The notes under the pieces were generated by a model, which saw nothing but the letters and a program-made list of their open reading frames with translations, did no database searches and was not told the DNA's origin. From Cloacibacterium caeni (GTDB taxonomy: Bacteria > Bacteroidota > Bacteroidia > Flavobacteriales > Weeksellaceae), in NCBI RefSeq assembly GCF_907163125.1, contig NZ_OU015319.1, positions 1,302,001 to 1,366,000 on the forward strand: a stretch of 64,000 nt of DNA, in the 5' to 3' direction. Of this stretch, positions 38,684-45,825 are shown one piece after another. Within the stretch, counting starts at the first letter, position 1, and each line of letters starts with the position of its first letter. Both the position numbers and the translations under genes were made by a program.

Positions 38684-39055
38684 TTAGTTATTTTTTTGTT
38701 CTTTCAATAAACCGATTGCGAACAAAGTTTCTAACAGCAGAGAAACCAAGTAAGGCGGTATAAAATGATACTTGTGATACGGCACTTCGGATAAGTGTAA
38801 TTTATTCATTACCAAGAACATAATACTCAACTTAAAGAGCATGAGTCCCATAAAAGTAAAACCGATATACTCGGGATAAATCTTTTTGACAATAGACATA
38901 ATGGTGATGACCATCATAAATAAAATGGTTAAGAAAAGATAATAGCGAATAAATATCACTTGAAAGTCATTTACATAAAGTTGCCATATCGCAAAATGTA
39001 AAAAAAAGACCAGAATAAAAAGAACAATGTATAACCAAGAGGTAGACTGTTTCAT
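38684..39055 (-). CDS. Small membrane protein of the ATP synthase operon (AtpI-like position)
   Basis: 123 residues with four hydrophobic segments. No named domain is recognised, but a four-helix protein between atpZ and atpB is the usual place of AtpI-type assembly factors. The sequence has few charged residues in the membrane part (one Lys-Lys pair, VKKIYPEYIGF). The role in c-ring assembly is inferred from position only. Confidence 0.65.
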   Translation of the reverse strand: MKQSTSWLYIVLFILVFFLHFAIWQLYVNDFQVIFIRYYLFLTILFMMVITIMSIVKKIYPEYIGFTFMGLMLFKLSIMFLVMNKLHLSEVPYHKYHFIPPYLVSLLLETLFAIGLLKEQKNN

Positions 39056-39060
39056 GCGTG

Positions 39061-39324
39061 TTATTTGTTTATATTTTCTATTTGTTTTAAGGTACTGTAC
39101 AAGGCTAATCCTAATCCTGCTAAACCGATGGCTACGGTTAATAAATCATTGGGCAATTCTAGATAATCATTAATTTTCTTCCCGCCCCAAAATCCTAAAG
39201 CAATGATGACCAACATCTGAAACACGATGGAAGAATAAATTCCGTACAATCGCATGGGATTTTTTTTGTACTCTTCCTGTTGTTCTTCAGGAGTTTTCGG
39301 AGTATTTTGGTCTTGTAGAGCCAT
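39061..39324 (-). CDS. atpZ: AtpZ/AtpI family protein
   Basis: 87 residues: a polar N-terminus (DQNTPKTPEEQQEEYKKNP), a helix (YGIYSSIVFQMLVIIALGFWGGKKI) and a second helix (LLTVAIGLAGLGLALYSTLKQI), the two-helix layout of the F0F1-ATPase gene 1 family. First gene of the operon. A Crp/Fnr-like palindrome lies about 50 bases upstream. Confidence 0.82.
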   Translation of the reverse strand: MALQDQNTPKTPEEQQEEYKKNPMRLYGIYSSIVFQMLVIIALGFWGGKKINDYLELPNDLLTVAIGLAGLGLALYSTLKQIENINK

Positions 39325-39375
39325 TGTTTTTAATTTGGTGTAAAACTATATAAAACTGAGCGGAATGACAAAAAA

Positions 39376-39391
39376 TATGACAAATGTCATG
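39376..39391. promoter_or_regulatory. Crp/Fnr-type palindrome upstream of the ATP synthase operon
   Basis: TATGA-CAAATG-TCATG has the TGA-N6-TCA core of Crp/Fnr-family sites. Downstream on the minus strand are a TTG and a TATAGTTT -7-like box about 17 bases apart, so the site would sit immediately upstream of the promoter core. It is less symmetrical than the two sites near the nos genes. Confidence 0.4.
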
Positions 39392-39470
39392 TTTATAGAA
39401 TTAAAAAGACTGGCACTCGCCTTTTCATAATTTTAAAAGAAGATTTTAAGGAAGATTGGCTACCCTTTAG

Positions 39471-39525
39471 TTATACATTCCTTATACATTCCTTATACTT
39501 TCCTTTGACTTTCCTTTGACTTTCC
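39471..39525. repeat. Five 11-bp tandem repeats between the ATP operon and the recombinase
   Basis: Two TTATACATTCC, one TTATACTTTCC and two TTTGACTTTCC units in exact 11-bp register. No gene in this 240-bp spacer. Confidence 0.9.
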
Positions 39526-39563
39526 TTTGGGGTGAGCTGAAAATGGTGAAATTTTTTGGTGAA

Positions 39564-40631
39564 TTATAAAAAATCAAGAGGACTTTTTATTTTCGATTTA
39601 GAAACATCTGTAACATGGGTATAGATTTGGGTAGTTTTAATAGAATTATGCCCCAAAAGTTCCTGCAAAAATCTAATATCCGCCCCACTTTCTATAAGAT
39701 GAGTGGCGTAACTGTGTCTCAAACCGTGTATACCAATGGTTTTGTTGATTTTAGCATTTTTGAGTGCATTTTTAAAAACCATCTGTACACTTCTCACCGA
39801 ATATGCACCACCGTATTGACCTTCGAAAAGATAATCTTTTGGCTTGTATTCTTTATAATAAGTTCTCAATAGAGGTAATATAGACTCCGGCAAATTGGTA
39901 TACCTATCTTTTTTTCCTTTTGCACCAGCAATTAAAACCAGCATATCCTCAGAATTAATATGCTCTATTTTAAGATTTACAATTTCGGAAACCCTTAAAC
40001 CCATTCCATAAGAAAGCTGGAGCATGAGGAGATGTTTAGGATTAGATGTTTGCTTGAAAATCTTTTTAATTTCTGATTTTGTGAGCATTTTAGGAAGCAG
40101 TTTTGGTGTTTTAGGACGTGGAATATCAAAAAACATTTTTTCCCTGTGCAACACTTTTTCGAAATAAAACTTTATTGCATTAATTCTGCTATTGAGATGA
40201 TTTTCTTTAATATTTTCTTTTTTAATACAGTATAGAAAATAATCTTTCAATCTCTCTTGTGTGAGTTCATTTACAGAGTAATGCTTAATTGTTCTAAGCA
40301 AATGCGCAAATTCTGTAGTGTAGGTTCTAATGGTATTCTTACTATATGCTTTTAGTTTTAATTGATTTCTAAACCGCAAAAAAGCTTCTTGGTTATTAGG
40401 TGCTATACTTGCTATAAGTTCATCTCCTATTTCGCTAGGATTAATTTGTAAAGCAGTACGTATAGATGGTAAATCTGGCAAATACCATGCTTTATGAGTA
40501 CTGCTCCACTTTACAGACGAGAAACGCTCTCTAAGTTCCTTAATCAAGGTATAATCTTTGGGAAAAGTAATCCAAATGACTTTTTTAGAATAGTGTTCTC
40601 CTATACTGAATTTGTATAAATTAAAATCCAT
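39564..40631 (-). CDS. Tyrosine recombinase, putative integrase of the adjacent cassette array
   Basis: 355-residue tyrosine recombinase. An N-terminal ~75-residue domain typical of Bacteroidota integrases precedes the SAM-like core-binding domain (about 80-165) and the catalytic domain with Arg213 (GMGLRVSEI), Lys238, His302/Arg305 (HGLRHSYATHL), His328 (LGHNSIKTT) and nucleophile Tyr337. The end, SPLDFL, resembles the SPLD-x-L end of IntI. However, the stretch between Lys238 and His302 lacks the extra IntI helix, so it is closer to XerC/D-like enzymes. It is transcribed away from the cassette array, starting about 180 bp from the first cassette, the classical integron layout. All catalytic residues are intact. 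Confidence 0.88.
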   Translation of the reverse strand: MDFNLYKFSIGEHYSKKVIWITFPKDYTLIKELRERFSSVKWSSTHKAWYLPDLPSIRTALQINPSEIGDELIASIAPNNQEAFLRFRNQLKLKAYSKNTIRTYTTEFAHLLRTIKHYSVNELTQERLKDYFLYCIKKENIKENHLNSRINAIKFYFEKVLHREKMFFDIPRPKTPKLLPKMLTKSEIKKIFKQTSNPKHLLMLQLSYGMGLRVSEIVNLKIEHINSEDMLVLIAGAKGKKDRYTNLPESILPLLRTYYKEYKPKDYLFEGQYGGAYSVRSVQMVFKNALKNAKINKTIGIHGLRHSYATHLIESGADIRFLQELLGHNSIKTTQIYTHVTDVSKSKIKSPLDFL

Positions 40632-40719
40632 TTATTTATCTTTAGAGGGTTCGCATTTTGTGTAGATTAAAAAAATAGAGTGCAATAAATTCTATAAATC
40701 TCTATACGAAATACGAAAC

Positions 40720-40727
40720 CAAATATA
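40720..40727 (-). promoter_or_regulatory. Possible promoter box of the recombinase gene
   Basis: Reverse complement of CAAATATA gives TATATTTG on the minus strand, 89 bases upstream of the recombinase ATG. No matching TTG at the normal spacing. Confidence 0.3.
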
Positions 40728-40776
40728 TACAAAAAACACTGAATATATAGCATGTAGGCAAAATTTATCAAAAAAT

Positions 40777-40810
40777 TTGCACTTTCGCAAAACTTTCGTA
40801 TATTTGAGTG
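40777..40810 (+). promoter_or_regulatory. Cassette promoter (Pc-like) overlapping the attI-like junction
   Basis: TTG (40777-40779), 19 bases, TATATTTG (40799-40806): a full match to the Bacteroidota consensus TTG-N17-23-TAnnTTTG. It points into the array and ends four bases before the first cassette junction (G at 40810, cassette begins at 40811). Transcription would start at or just inside the first cassette, as expected for a Pc promoter next to attI. Confidence 0.65.
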
Positions 40811-40970
40811 TTGTGGCGAAATCCGCTCCGCTCCTTTCGCCACAACGTTCGCGCGGATTACATCCGCTTCTTGTGCCGCCGCTTCGCGGACTTCGCACAA
40901 CAAGCGGATTTGTAAAATTCTCAAATCTCGAACAAGTTCGGATTTGGAACTTCACAAATCCGCGCGAACG
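40811..40970 (+). repeat. Geneless cassette A (attC-only), copy 1 of 3
   Basis: 160 bp. The 12-bp stem GTTGTGGCGAAA/TTTCGCCACAAC at the left contains the R' and R'' boxes, with only 13 bases between. The attC-like body is bounded by a perfect 16-bp inverted repeat AACGTTCGCGCGGATT / AATCCGCGCGAACGTT (40844-40859, 40957-40972) and holds an internal 15-bp stem with one mismatch (40862-40876 / 40895-40909). Higher G+C than the surroundings. No credible coding sequence. Confidence 0.85.
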
Positions 40971-41032
40971 TTGTGCGTCAGCTTAAAGACACCCCCTCGC
41001 AGAAAATACTACCTTGACAAGATAGAATTGAT

Positions 41033-41938
41033 TTATGAAGGGTGGAACTTTTCAGGGACAACTTTCAGCATTTCAATAAAACAATCTTTCCATTGACTTG
41101 GAGATAGATTCACGATTTTTAAGTTCAAATTAATTCCAAGTTTTTCGGAAATTTCATTAACCTGACTTTTTCTGAATATTAATTTTAAAGCCGTTCTGAC
41201 AGGTAAATTAGGTTTTTGTAACAGAAAAGATAGAAATTTTAAATATTTGACTTTCTGATTAAAATCAATATGTAAAGGTTTTCGTTCAATTTTAAGAAAA
41301 GCAGACTTAACAGTTGGAGGAGGTATAAAACTATTAGGATTTATTTCGTAAACTATCTTCAAACTATAAAATGTATGATATAGGATAGTGTAAGGATTAA
41401 AGATTTTGTCTACAAATAACTTTTTAGCAGGTTCTAATTGCAGGAAAATTGAACCGCCCTGAAAACTTTCCATATTTTCAAACATCAATATTTTTAAGAT
41501 TTCTGATGTTATACCAAATGGTATGTTAGAAACAACCTTAAACGAAAAATTAGGAATTTTATAATTTCTGAAATCACATCCAAAAACTTGAATGTTTTGA
41601 GTTTGTTTAAATTTGTGTTTTAGATGCGTTATTAACTCAAAATCATTCTCAATCGCAATGACAAATTTAGCCTTTTGTAGTAGTTGTACAGTTAGAAATC
41701 CTTTTCCTGCACCAATATCTAAGACCGTATCGTTTTGATTAATTCTTGATTGTTTTATTGCATCTTCAATTAGCACTTTGTCAATTGTAAAGTGCTGACC
41801 TGTAAATCTTACAGGCAATTTATTTTTATTCATATCGTTTTGATTAATTCTTGATTGTTTTATTGCATCTTCAATTAGCACTTTGTCAATTGTAAAGTGC
41901 TGACCTGTAAATCTTACAGGCAATTTATTTTTATTCAT
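41033..41938 (-). CDS. Erm(F)-like 23S rRNA adenine-N6 methyltransferase with duplicated N-terminus
   Basis: Erm enzymes methylate A2058 of 23S rRNA and give resistance to macrolides, lincosamides and streptogramin B. The protein carries KLPVRFTGQHFTIDKVLI, SAM motif DIGAGKGFL, the catalytic NIPF (NIPY in most Erm) and the C-terminus VVPEKFHPS, all closely resembling Erm(F). The first 35 residues are repeated exactly, through a 105-bp tandem duplication (41729-41833 and 41834-41938). Starting at the second ATG (41833) gives 266 residues, the size of Erm(F); the 301-residue form adds one extra copy. It sits in cassette B, opposite to the array, so it needs its own promoter. Activity is unproven. 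Confidence 0.88.
   Translation of the reverse strand: MNKNKLPVRFTGQHFTIDKVLIEDAIKQSRINQNDMNKNKLPVRFTGQHFTIDKVLIEDAIKQSRINQNDTVLDIGAGKGFLTVQLLQKAKFVIAIENDFELITHLKHKFKQTQNIQVFGCDFRNYKIPNFSFKVVSNIPFGITSEILKILMFENMESFQGGSIFLQLEPAKKLFVDKIFNPYTILYHTFYSLKIVYEINPNSFIPPPTVKSAFLKIERKPLHIDFNQKVKYLKFLSFLLQKPNLPVRTALKLIFRKSQVNEISEKLGINLNLKIVNLSPSQWKDCFIEMLKVVPEKFHPS
41729..41938 (-). repeat. 105-bp perfect tandem duplication at the start of the erm-like gene
   Basis: Two identical 105-bp units, each starting with an ATG and encoding MNKNKLPVRFTGQHF through RINQND. In-frame duplication leaves two possible starts. Confidence 0.95.
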
Positions 41939-42184
41939 TATGACTTCTTACAGGTGAATACTTGAATTCAAATCGTAGCGATGTGAAAGACAGTATTACC
42001 TGACAGAGCAACTATGACAAAGAAATGCCTTCATTAAAAATGACGACACACTAAAGCATAGACTGTTTGTCTTGCCAAAAAGATTATGGGAAATTTATTT
42101 GGGACTGTCTATCACTTAGATAGTCGTCCAAGGTCTGCTGTAATACATAATGAAAAAAATCTAAATAATTGAATGCAAAATTAG

Positions 42185-42192
42185 TAACTTTG
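42185..42192 (+). promoter_or_regulatory. Possible -7 promoter box at the end of cassette B
   Basis: TAACTTTG (TAnnTTTG) on the plus strand just before attC of cassette B. It could transcribe cassettes C and D. An upstream TTG at 42169 is only 13 bases away, shorter than the consensus spacing. The rest of 41939-42233 contains no gene that I can see. Confidence 0.35.
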
Positions 42193-42233
42193 CTTCAATT
42201 TACAATAAGAAAATGAAATAAATAAAAGCCGAA

Positions 42234-42365
42234 CGCACAACACGCGGTATAGTTAATTGCCGGTGCAGTGCGTATTCGAGCGGCACAGCCCGTATCAAAA
42301 GTAGTTGTAACTTGACAGGAAAGTGCTTCGAAATCGGCAACTAACCATACCGCCATCCGTTGTGG
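42234..42365 (+). other. attC-like site of cassette B
   Basis: R'' CGCACAAC, arm GCGGTATAGTTAATTGCCG, a variable centre, the complementary arm CGGCAACTAACCATACCGC, then G-TTGTGG (R'). The arms pair with few bulges. Its R'' matches the first bases of cassette B (TTGTGCGT), 1.26 kb away, on the far side of the erm-like gene. Confidence 0.75.
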
Positions 42366-42519
42366 CGAAATCCGCTCCGCTCCTTTCGCCACAACGTTCG
42401 CGCGGATTACATCCGCTTCTTGTGCCGCCGCTTCGCGGACTTCGCACAACAAGCGGATTTGTAAAATTCTCAAATCTCGAACAAGTTCGGATTTGGAACT
42501 TCACAAATCCGCGCGAACG
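42360..42519 (+). repeat. Geneless cassette C, copy 2 of 3
   Basis: Identical, as read by eye, to 40811-40970 over all 160 bases. It lies between the erm cassette and the repeat-protein cassette. Confidence 0.9.
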
Positions 42520-42560
42520 TTAGCGGTAATTTTAAAACTGAACGCAAAATGACATAAATT

Positions 42561-43133
42561 ATGAAAAATTTATTTCTATTATTAATTACATTTTTCACTG
42601 TTGAGAATTTAATAGCACAAACAGTTATTGTAAATCCTGATGGAACTCATTCAATTGTAATTGACAACGGTTCGACAAAAACCATAGTAAATCCAAATGG
42701 AACTCACTCGACTGTAATTGACAACGGTTCGACAAAAACTATTGTAAATCCGAATGGAACTCACTCGACTGTAATTGACAACGGTTCGACAAAAACTATT
42801 GTAAATCCGAATGGAACTCATTCGACTGTAATTGACAACGGTTCGACAAAAACCATAGTAAATCCAAATGGAACTCACTCGACTGTAATTGACAACGGTT
42901 CGACAAAAACTATTGTAAATCCGAATGGAACTCATTCGACTGTAATTGACAACGGTTCGACAAAAACCATAGTAAATCCAAATGAAACTCACTCAACTGT
43001 AATTGAAAACGGTTCGACAAAAACTATTGTAAATCCAAATGAAAATAAACAAGAAATAAATAAAAGTATTTCTTCAGACAAAATTATAATATATGAATCA
43101 AAAAATAAAAGAATGAAGAAAAACAACCGCTAA
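42561..43133 (+). CDS. Secreted protein made of 19-residue repeats (cassette D)
   Basis: 190 residues. Signal peptide MKNLFLLLITFFTVENLIAQ, then six full 19-residue repeats of the type NGSTKTIVNPNGTHSTVID and a partial seventh, ending in a Lys-rich tail. In the DNA the 57-bp units are nearly identical but alternate between two synonymous versions (CCATAG and CTATTG), indicating recent expansion. It is the only gene of its cassette, starting 41 bases after the border. Its TAA stop codon lies within the attC box (CCGCTAAC). Export to the periplasm or surface is likely; the function is unknown. Confidence 0.75.
   Translation: MKNLFLLLITFFTVENLIAQTVIVNPDGTHSIVIDNGSTKTIVNPNGTHSTVIDNGSTKTIVNPNGTHSTVIDNGSTKTIVNPNGTHSTVIDNGSTKTIVNPNGTHSTVIDNGSTKTIVNPNGTHSTVIDNGSTKTIVNPNETHSTVIENGSTKTIVNPNENKQEINKSISSDKIIIYESKNKRMKKNNR
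42628..43046 (+). repeat. 57-bp in-frame tandem repeats
   Basis: Six complete units plus partial ones within the secreted-protein gene. Units differ by a few synonymous bases, and one late unit has Gly to Glu and Asp to Glu changes. Confidence 0.92.
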
Positions 43134-43259
43134 CAAGGTATTGCCAAAAGCGGGGCTGAACAGCTTCGATTGGACATTTGTACAAGGTTCAACATTTGTT
43201 CTTCGATTTAACTTTTGTGCTAAAAATCCCCGCCTTCAGCAATACCAAAACCGTTGTGG
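43127..43259 (+). other. attC-like site of cassette D
   Basis: R'' CCGCTAAC, arms GGTATTGC/GCAATACC and GCGGGG/CCCCGC around a ~65-nt centre, R' G-TTGTGG. More than 90 % identical by eye to the site of cassette F. Confidence 0.78.
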
Positions 43260-43413
43260 CGAAATCCGCTCCGCTCCTTTCGCCACAACGTTCGCGCGGA
43301 TTACATCCGCTTCTTGTGCCGCCGCTTCGCGGACTTCGCACAACAAGCGGATTTGTAAAATTCTCAAATCTCGAACAAGTTCGGATTTGGAACTTCACAA
43401 ATCCGCGCGAACG
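43254..43413 (+). repeat. Geneless cassette E, copy 3 of 3
   Basis: Same 160-bp sequence as cassettes A and C, placed between the repeat-protein cassette and the TPR-like cassette. Confidence 0.9.
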
Positions 43414-43441
43414 TTAGCGGTCAGGCTAAAACACGACACTT

Positions 43442-44050
43442 ATGAAACTGAAAGACATTTATAAAGAAATAAATACAAATGTTTTTATCGTTACTGAACA
43501 GGACGATGATAACGAACTTAATTGGACAATTGAATCGACAGACTTTGAACTTATACCCGAAGAAGAAAACTATTATTTCGTAAAGGCTTTTGAAATTTCC
43601 GAAAACGAAAAAACAGACTGCTACATCGGAATTATGACACCAGAACGAATTGCAGAAATTGTAATTAAACAAGGCTCAAATGGACAAACAAAAGTTGAAA
43701 GTATTTACGAACAAGTAAAGTCTATAATTCCATCTATTGCATCTGAGTGTTTTGGCGACTACGAACTATATTATTCAAAGGAAAATTCACAAATCGGCAT
43801 TGACATTTTAAAAAGTGGACTTACAATAGCGACAAACAAAAATGTAGTTGCCGAAGACCTTGGATACATATTGCGTGACGAAGGACGAATTGAAGAAGCT
43901 ATTGAAGCCTTTAAAATAAGTGAAGAAAATGGACCATCTTCTGAATATACTTTTTGGGAATTAGCGGGACTTTATGAAGAACTTGGACAAACAGACAAAC
44001 AAACGGAATATAGACAAAAATATAAAGACAACGGTGGAATTGACCAATGA
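43442..44050 (+). CDS. TPR-like protein of unknown function (cassette F)
   Basis: 202 residues with no signal peptide. The first ~95 residues form a mixed alpha/beta domain (acidic; NYYFVKAFEISENEKTDCYIG). Residues about 125-195 contain two tetratricopeptide-like helix pairs (LGYILRDEGRIEEAIEAFKISEENG and WELAGLYEELGQTDKQTEYRQKY). It starts 28 bases after the cassette border, and its stop lies 15 bases before the attC box, so it fills the cassette tightly. It may act as an immunity or partner-binding protein; this is a guess from fold only. Confidence 0.7.
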   Translation: MKLKDIYKEINTNVFIVTEQDDDNELNWTIESTDFELIPEEENYYFVKAFEISENEKTDCYIGIMTPERIAEIVIKQGSNGQTKVESIYEQVKSIIPSIASECFGDYELYYSKENSQIGIDILKSGLTIATNKNVVAEDLGYILRDEGRIEEAIEAFKISEENGPSSEYTFWELAGLYEELGQTDKQTEYRQKYKDNGGIDQ

Positions 44051-44064
44051 AACAAAAGCCCGAA

Positions 44065-44197
44065 CCGCTAACAAGTTATTGCCAAAAGCGGGGCTGAACG
44101 GCTTCGATTGGACATTTGTGCAAGGTTCAATTTTTGTTCTTCGATTGAACTTTTGTGCTAAAAATCCCCGCCTTCGGCAATACCCGAACCGTTGTAT
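44065..44197 (+). other. attC-like site of cassette F
   Basis: R'' CCGCTAAC, the same GCGGGG/CCCCGC inner arms as cassette D, R' G-TTGTAT. The following sequence starts TTGTATGA, but no matching CATACAA box is found further on, so the array is broken here. Confidence 0.75.
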
Positions 44198-44286
44198 GAA
44201 ACCATTGCGCAACAAAGTCAACATTACGTATAAAAATAGATGTTAAAATGAATTAAAAAAATGAAGAGCATAAAAAAAAACATAAG

Positions 44287-45825
44287 ATGGAAAATATAAT
44301 ACACTCATTTTGGTCTTTACCTAGTAATAAAGACAAAACAACTGAACACGACAGAAATAATGGAGGTTTTCTTTCAGAAAAGCATCACGCTATGAGTTGG
44401 GCATTAAGTTGTTTAAGTTGGAAAAAACATTACGGTAGAATTTTACTTTTTACTGATATAAAAGGCAAGGAGTGGCTAATAGATAAATTACAACTCCCTT
44501 ATGATGAAGTTAATGTTTGTTTAGACAATATAAATGATGTCAATCCAATCTACTATGCATATCCAAAATTATATGTTTATTCTCTTCAAGAGCTCCCATT
44601 CCTTCATGTTGATGGAGATACCTATATTTTTAATAAATTACCAATAAATTATAAAAATTCAGACTTGATTTGTCAAAGTTTTGAATATAATTATTCATTT
44701 TACGGTAAAGTTCTAAATCAAGTTTGTAATAATCTAAAAGGTTTACCTAATGAAATTTATGAATATAATTCAGCTAATTTCAAAGCCATAAATGCTGGAG
44801 TTATTGGAGGAAAAAACATCTCTTTTTTTAAGGAATTATTTTTATTTGTAAATCATATTTTTGAAAATAATGAAATTAAATCTGAAACAATAGATTTAGA
44901 AAGATACAATGTTCTTATGGAACAATTCTATTTTTATATGCTTGCTAATAAAAAAAATTTAAAAATAAATAGATTAATAAACACTTATATTAGTGAAAAT
45001 TTTAAAGAATTAACACAATTTCATTTAACTCCTTATTATAATTCATACATACATTTAATTAGTTTTTCTAAACGACAATATTTGCATTATTTACAATTAG
45101 AGTGTAGATTAAAAAAAGAGTTTCCAGAAACATTTAGGCATATAAATTCCTTATATAAGGATTTTAATCCACAAAACACTTTCATTACTAAAGATAATTT
45201 AAATCATTTTAAATTAACAGCTTTATTAATAGATGATAAAGAAAATAAAAATATTGAAGAGAATAAAAGCAAAATTGAAAAGTTCCTTGATGAAACTTTA
45301 AAGGATAAATCAAGTTTTTCACTATTCATATATGATCTTTATCAAATTGAATATTTTTTATATAGAATTAGTACTCAATATTCAAAAAAAATTAATGAAA
45401 AAGAAGTTTATAACAATATATCCATATTATACGATAATATGAATATTAATGAATTAAAGTTTAAGATCAATGAAAATAAAGGGGAATTAATTTTTTTAAA
45501 TTTTGATTATTCAAATTTTGATTTAATAAATGATTTAGAAAAAATAGTAACTGATTATAAAAATCTAAAACAAACAAAACCCTCACCTTATTTTATTTTT
45601 GTTGAAGATGATTGGTCAGATATGTATATTGAATGTAAACAACTTGTTGGTTGGAATTTATTATATTATTATCTCGATGGAGAATCAAAAAATATTAGTG
45701 ATTTTATAAACATCATATCTAAATCCAATTTTTTAGATTATGAGGGAGATAATTTAGAATACGATTTAACAGATTTTTTATTGTCAAACGCAGTTTACCA
45801 CTCTTATTTAAAAATTGAAATATGA
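44287..45825 (+). CDS. DxD-containing protein of a peptide-export locus (glycosyltransferase-like, DUF6734 type)
   Basis: 512 residues, very AT-rich. The first ~230 residues look like a GT-A glycosyltransferase: MENIIHSFWSLP, a KHHAMSWALSCLSWKKHYG region and a DxD motif in LHVDGDTYIFN (residues about 107-112). The C-terminal half is Lys/Asn-rich and not recognised. No signal peptide. Its TGA stop overlaps the ATG of the following barrel gene (ATGA). In related bacteria, similar proteins sit with barrel proteins and peptidase-containing ABC exporters; the family name is from memory and the activity is inferred. Confidence 0.6.
   Translation: MENIIHSFWSLPSNKDKTTEHDRNNGGFLSEKHHAMSWALSCLSWKKHYGRILLFTDIKGKEWLIDKLQLPYDEVNVCLDNINDVNPIYYAYPKLYVYSLQELPFLHVDGDTYIFNKLPINYKNSDLICQSFEYNYSFYGKVLNQVCNNLKGLPNEIYEYNSANFKAINAGVIGGKNISFFKELFLFVNHIFENNEIKSETIDLERYNVLMEQFYFYMLANKKNLKINRLINTYISENFKELTQFHLTPYYNSYIHLISFSKRQYLHYLQLECRLKKEFPETFRHINSLYKDFNPQNTFITKDNLNHFKLTALLIDDKENKNIEENKSKIEKFLDETLKDKSSFSLFIYDLYQIEYFLYRISTQYSKKINEKEVYNNISILYDNMNINELKFKINENKGELIFLNFDYSNFDLINDLEKIVTDYKNLKQTKPSPYFIFVEDDWSDMYIECKQLVGWNLLYYYLDGESKNISDFINIISKSNFLDYEGDNLEYDLTDFLLSNAVYHSYLKIEI

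Larger units (their letters stand above)
40811..44191 (+). mobile_element. Integron-like array of six cassettes (A to F)
   Basis: Cassette borders: A 40811-40970, B 40971-42359, C 42360-42519, D 42520-43253, E 43254-43413, F 43414-44191. Each border has the form G followed by TTGTGGCG, TTGTGCGT or TTAGCGGT. The same eight or more bases occur, reverse-complemented and followed by C, at the left edge of that cassette's own downstream site (CGCCACAAC, ACGCACAAC, ACCGCTAAC). This is the R''/R' relation of integron attC sites in a circularised cassette. All sites have the same orientation, away from the recombinase. A, C and E are identical and geneless. Confidence 0.8.

Noticed and set aside
33458..39324. 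Missing atpD and atpC taken as a deletion in the ATP synthase operon
   Set aside because: In Bacteroidota the beta and epsilon genes are commonly encoded elsewhere; the operon ends with a proper terminator.
39564..40631. Naming the recombinase intI
   Set aside because: The IntI-specific extra helix is missing, so only a general tyrosine-recombinase name is justified.
42651..42992. 113-codon minus-strand frame opposite the repeat protein
   Set aside because: It is the complement of the 57-bp repeats; only the plus frame has a signal peptide and fits the cassette.
42628..43046. Regular 57-bp repeats suggested a CRISPR array
   Set aside because: The units abut without unique spacers, stay in one reading frame and encode a signal-peptide-bearing protein.
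43178..43417. Open frames of 60-100 codons in both directions through the 160-bp cassettes
   Set aside because: The same frames appear in all three copies, follow the hairpin sequence and have no initiation context; they result from the GC-rich repeat.
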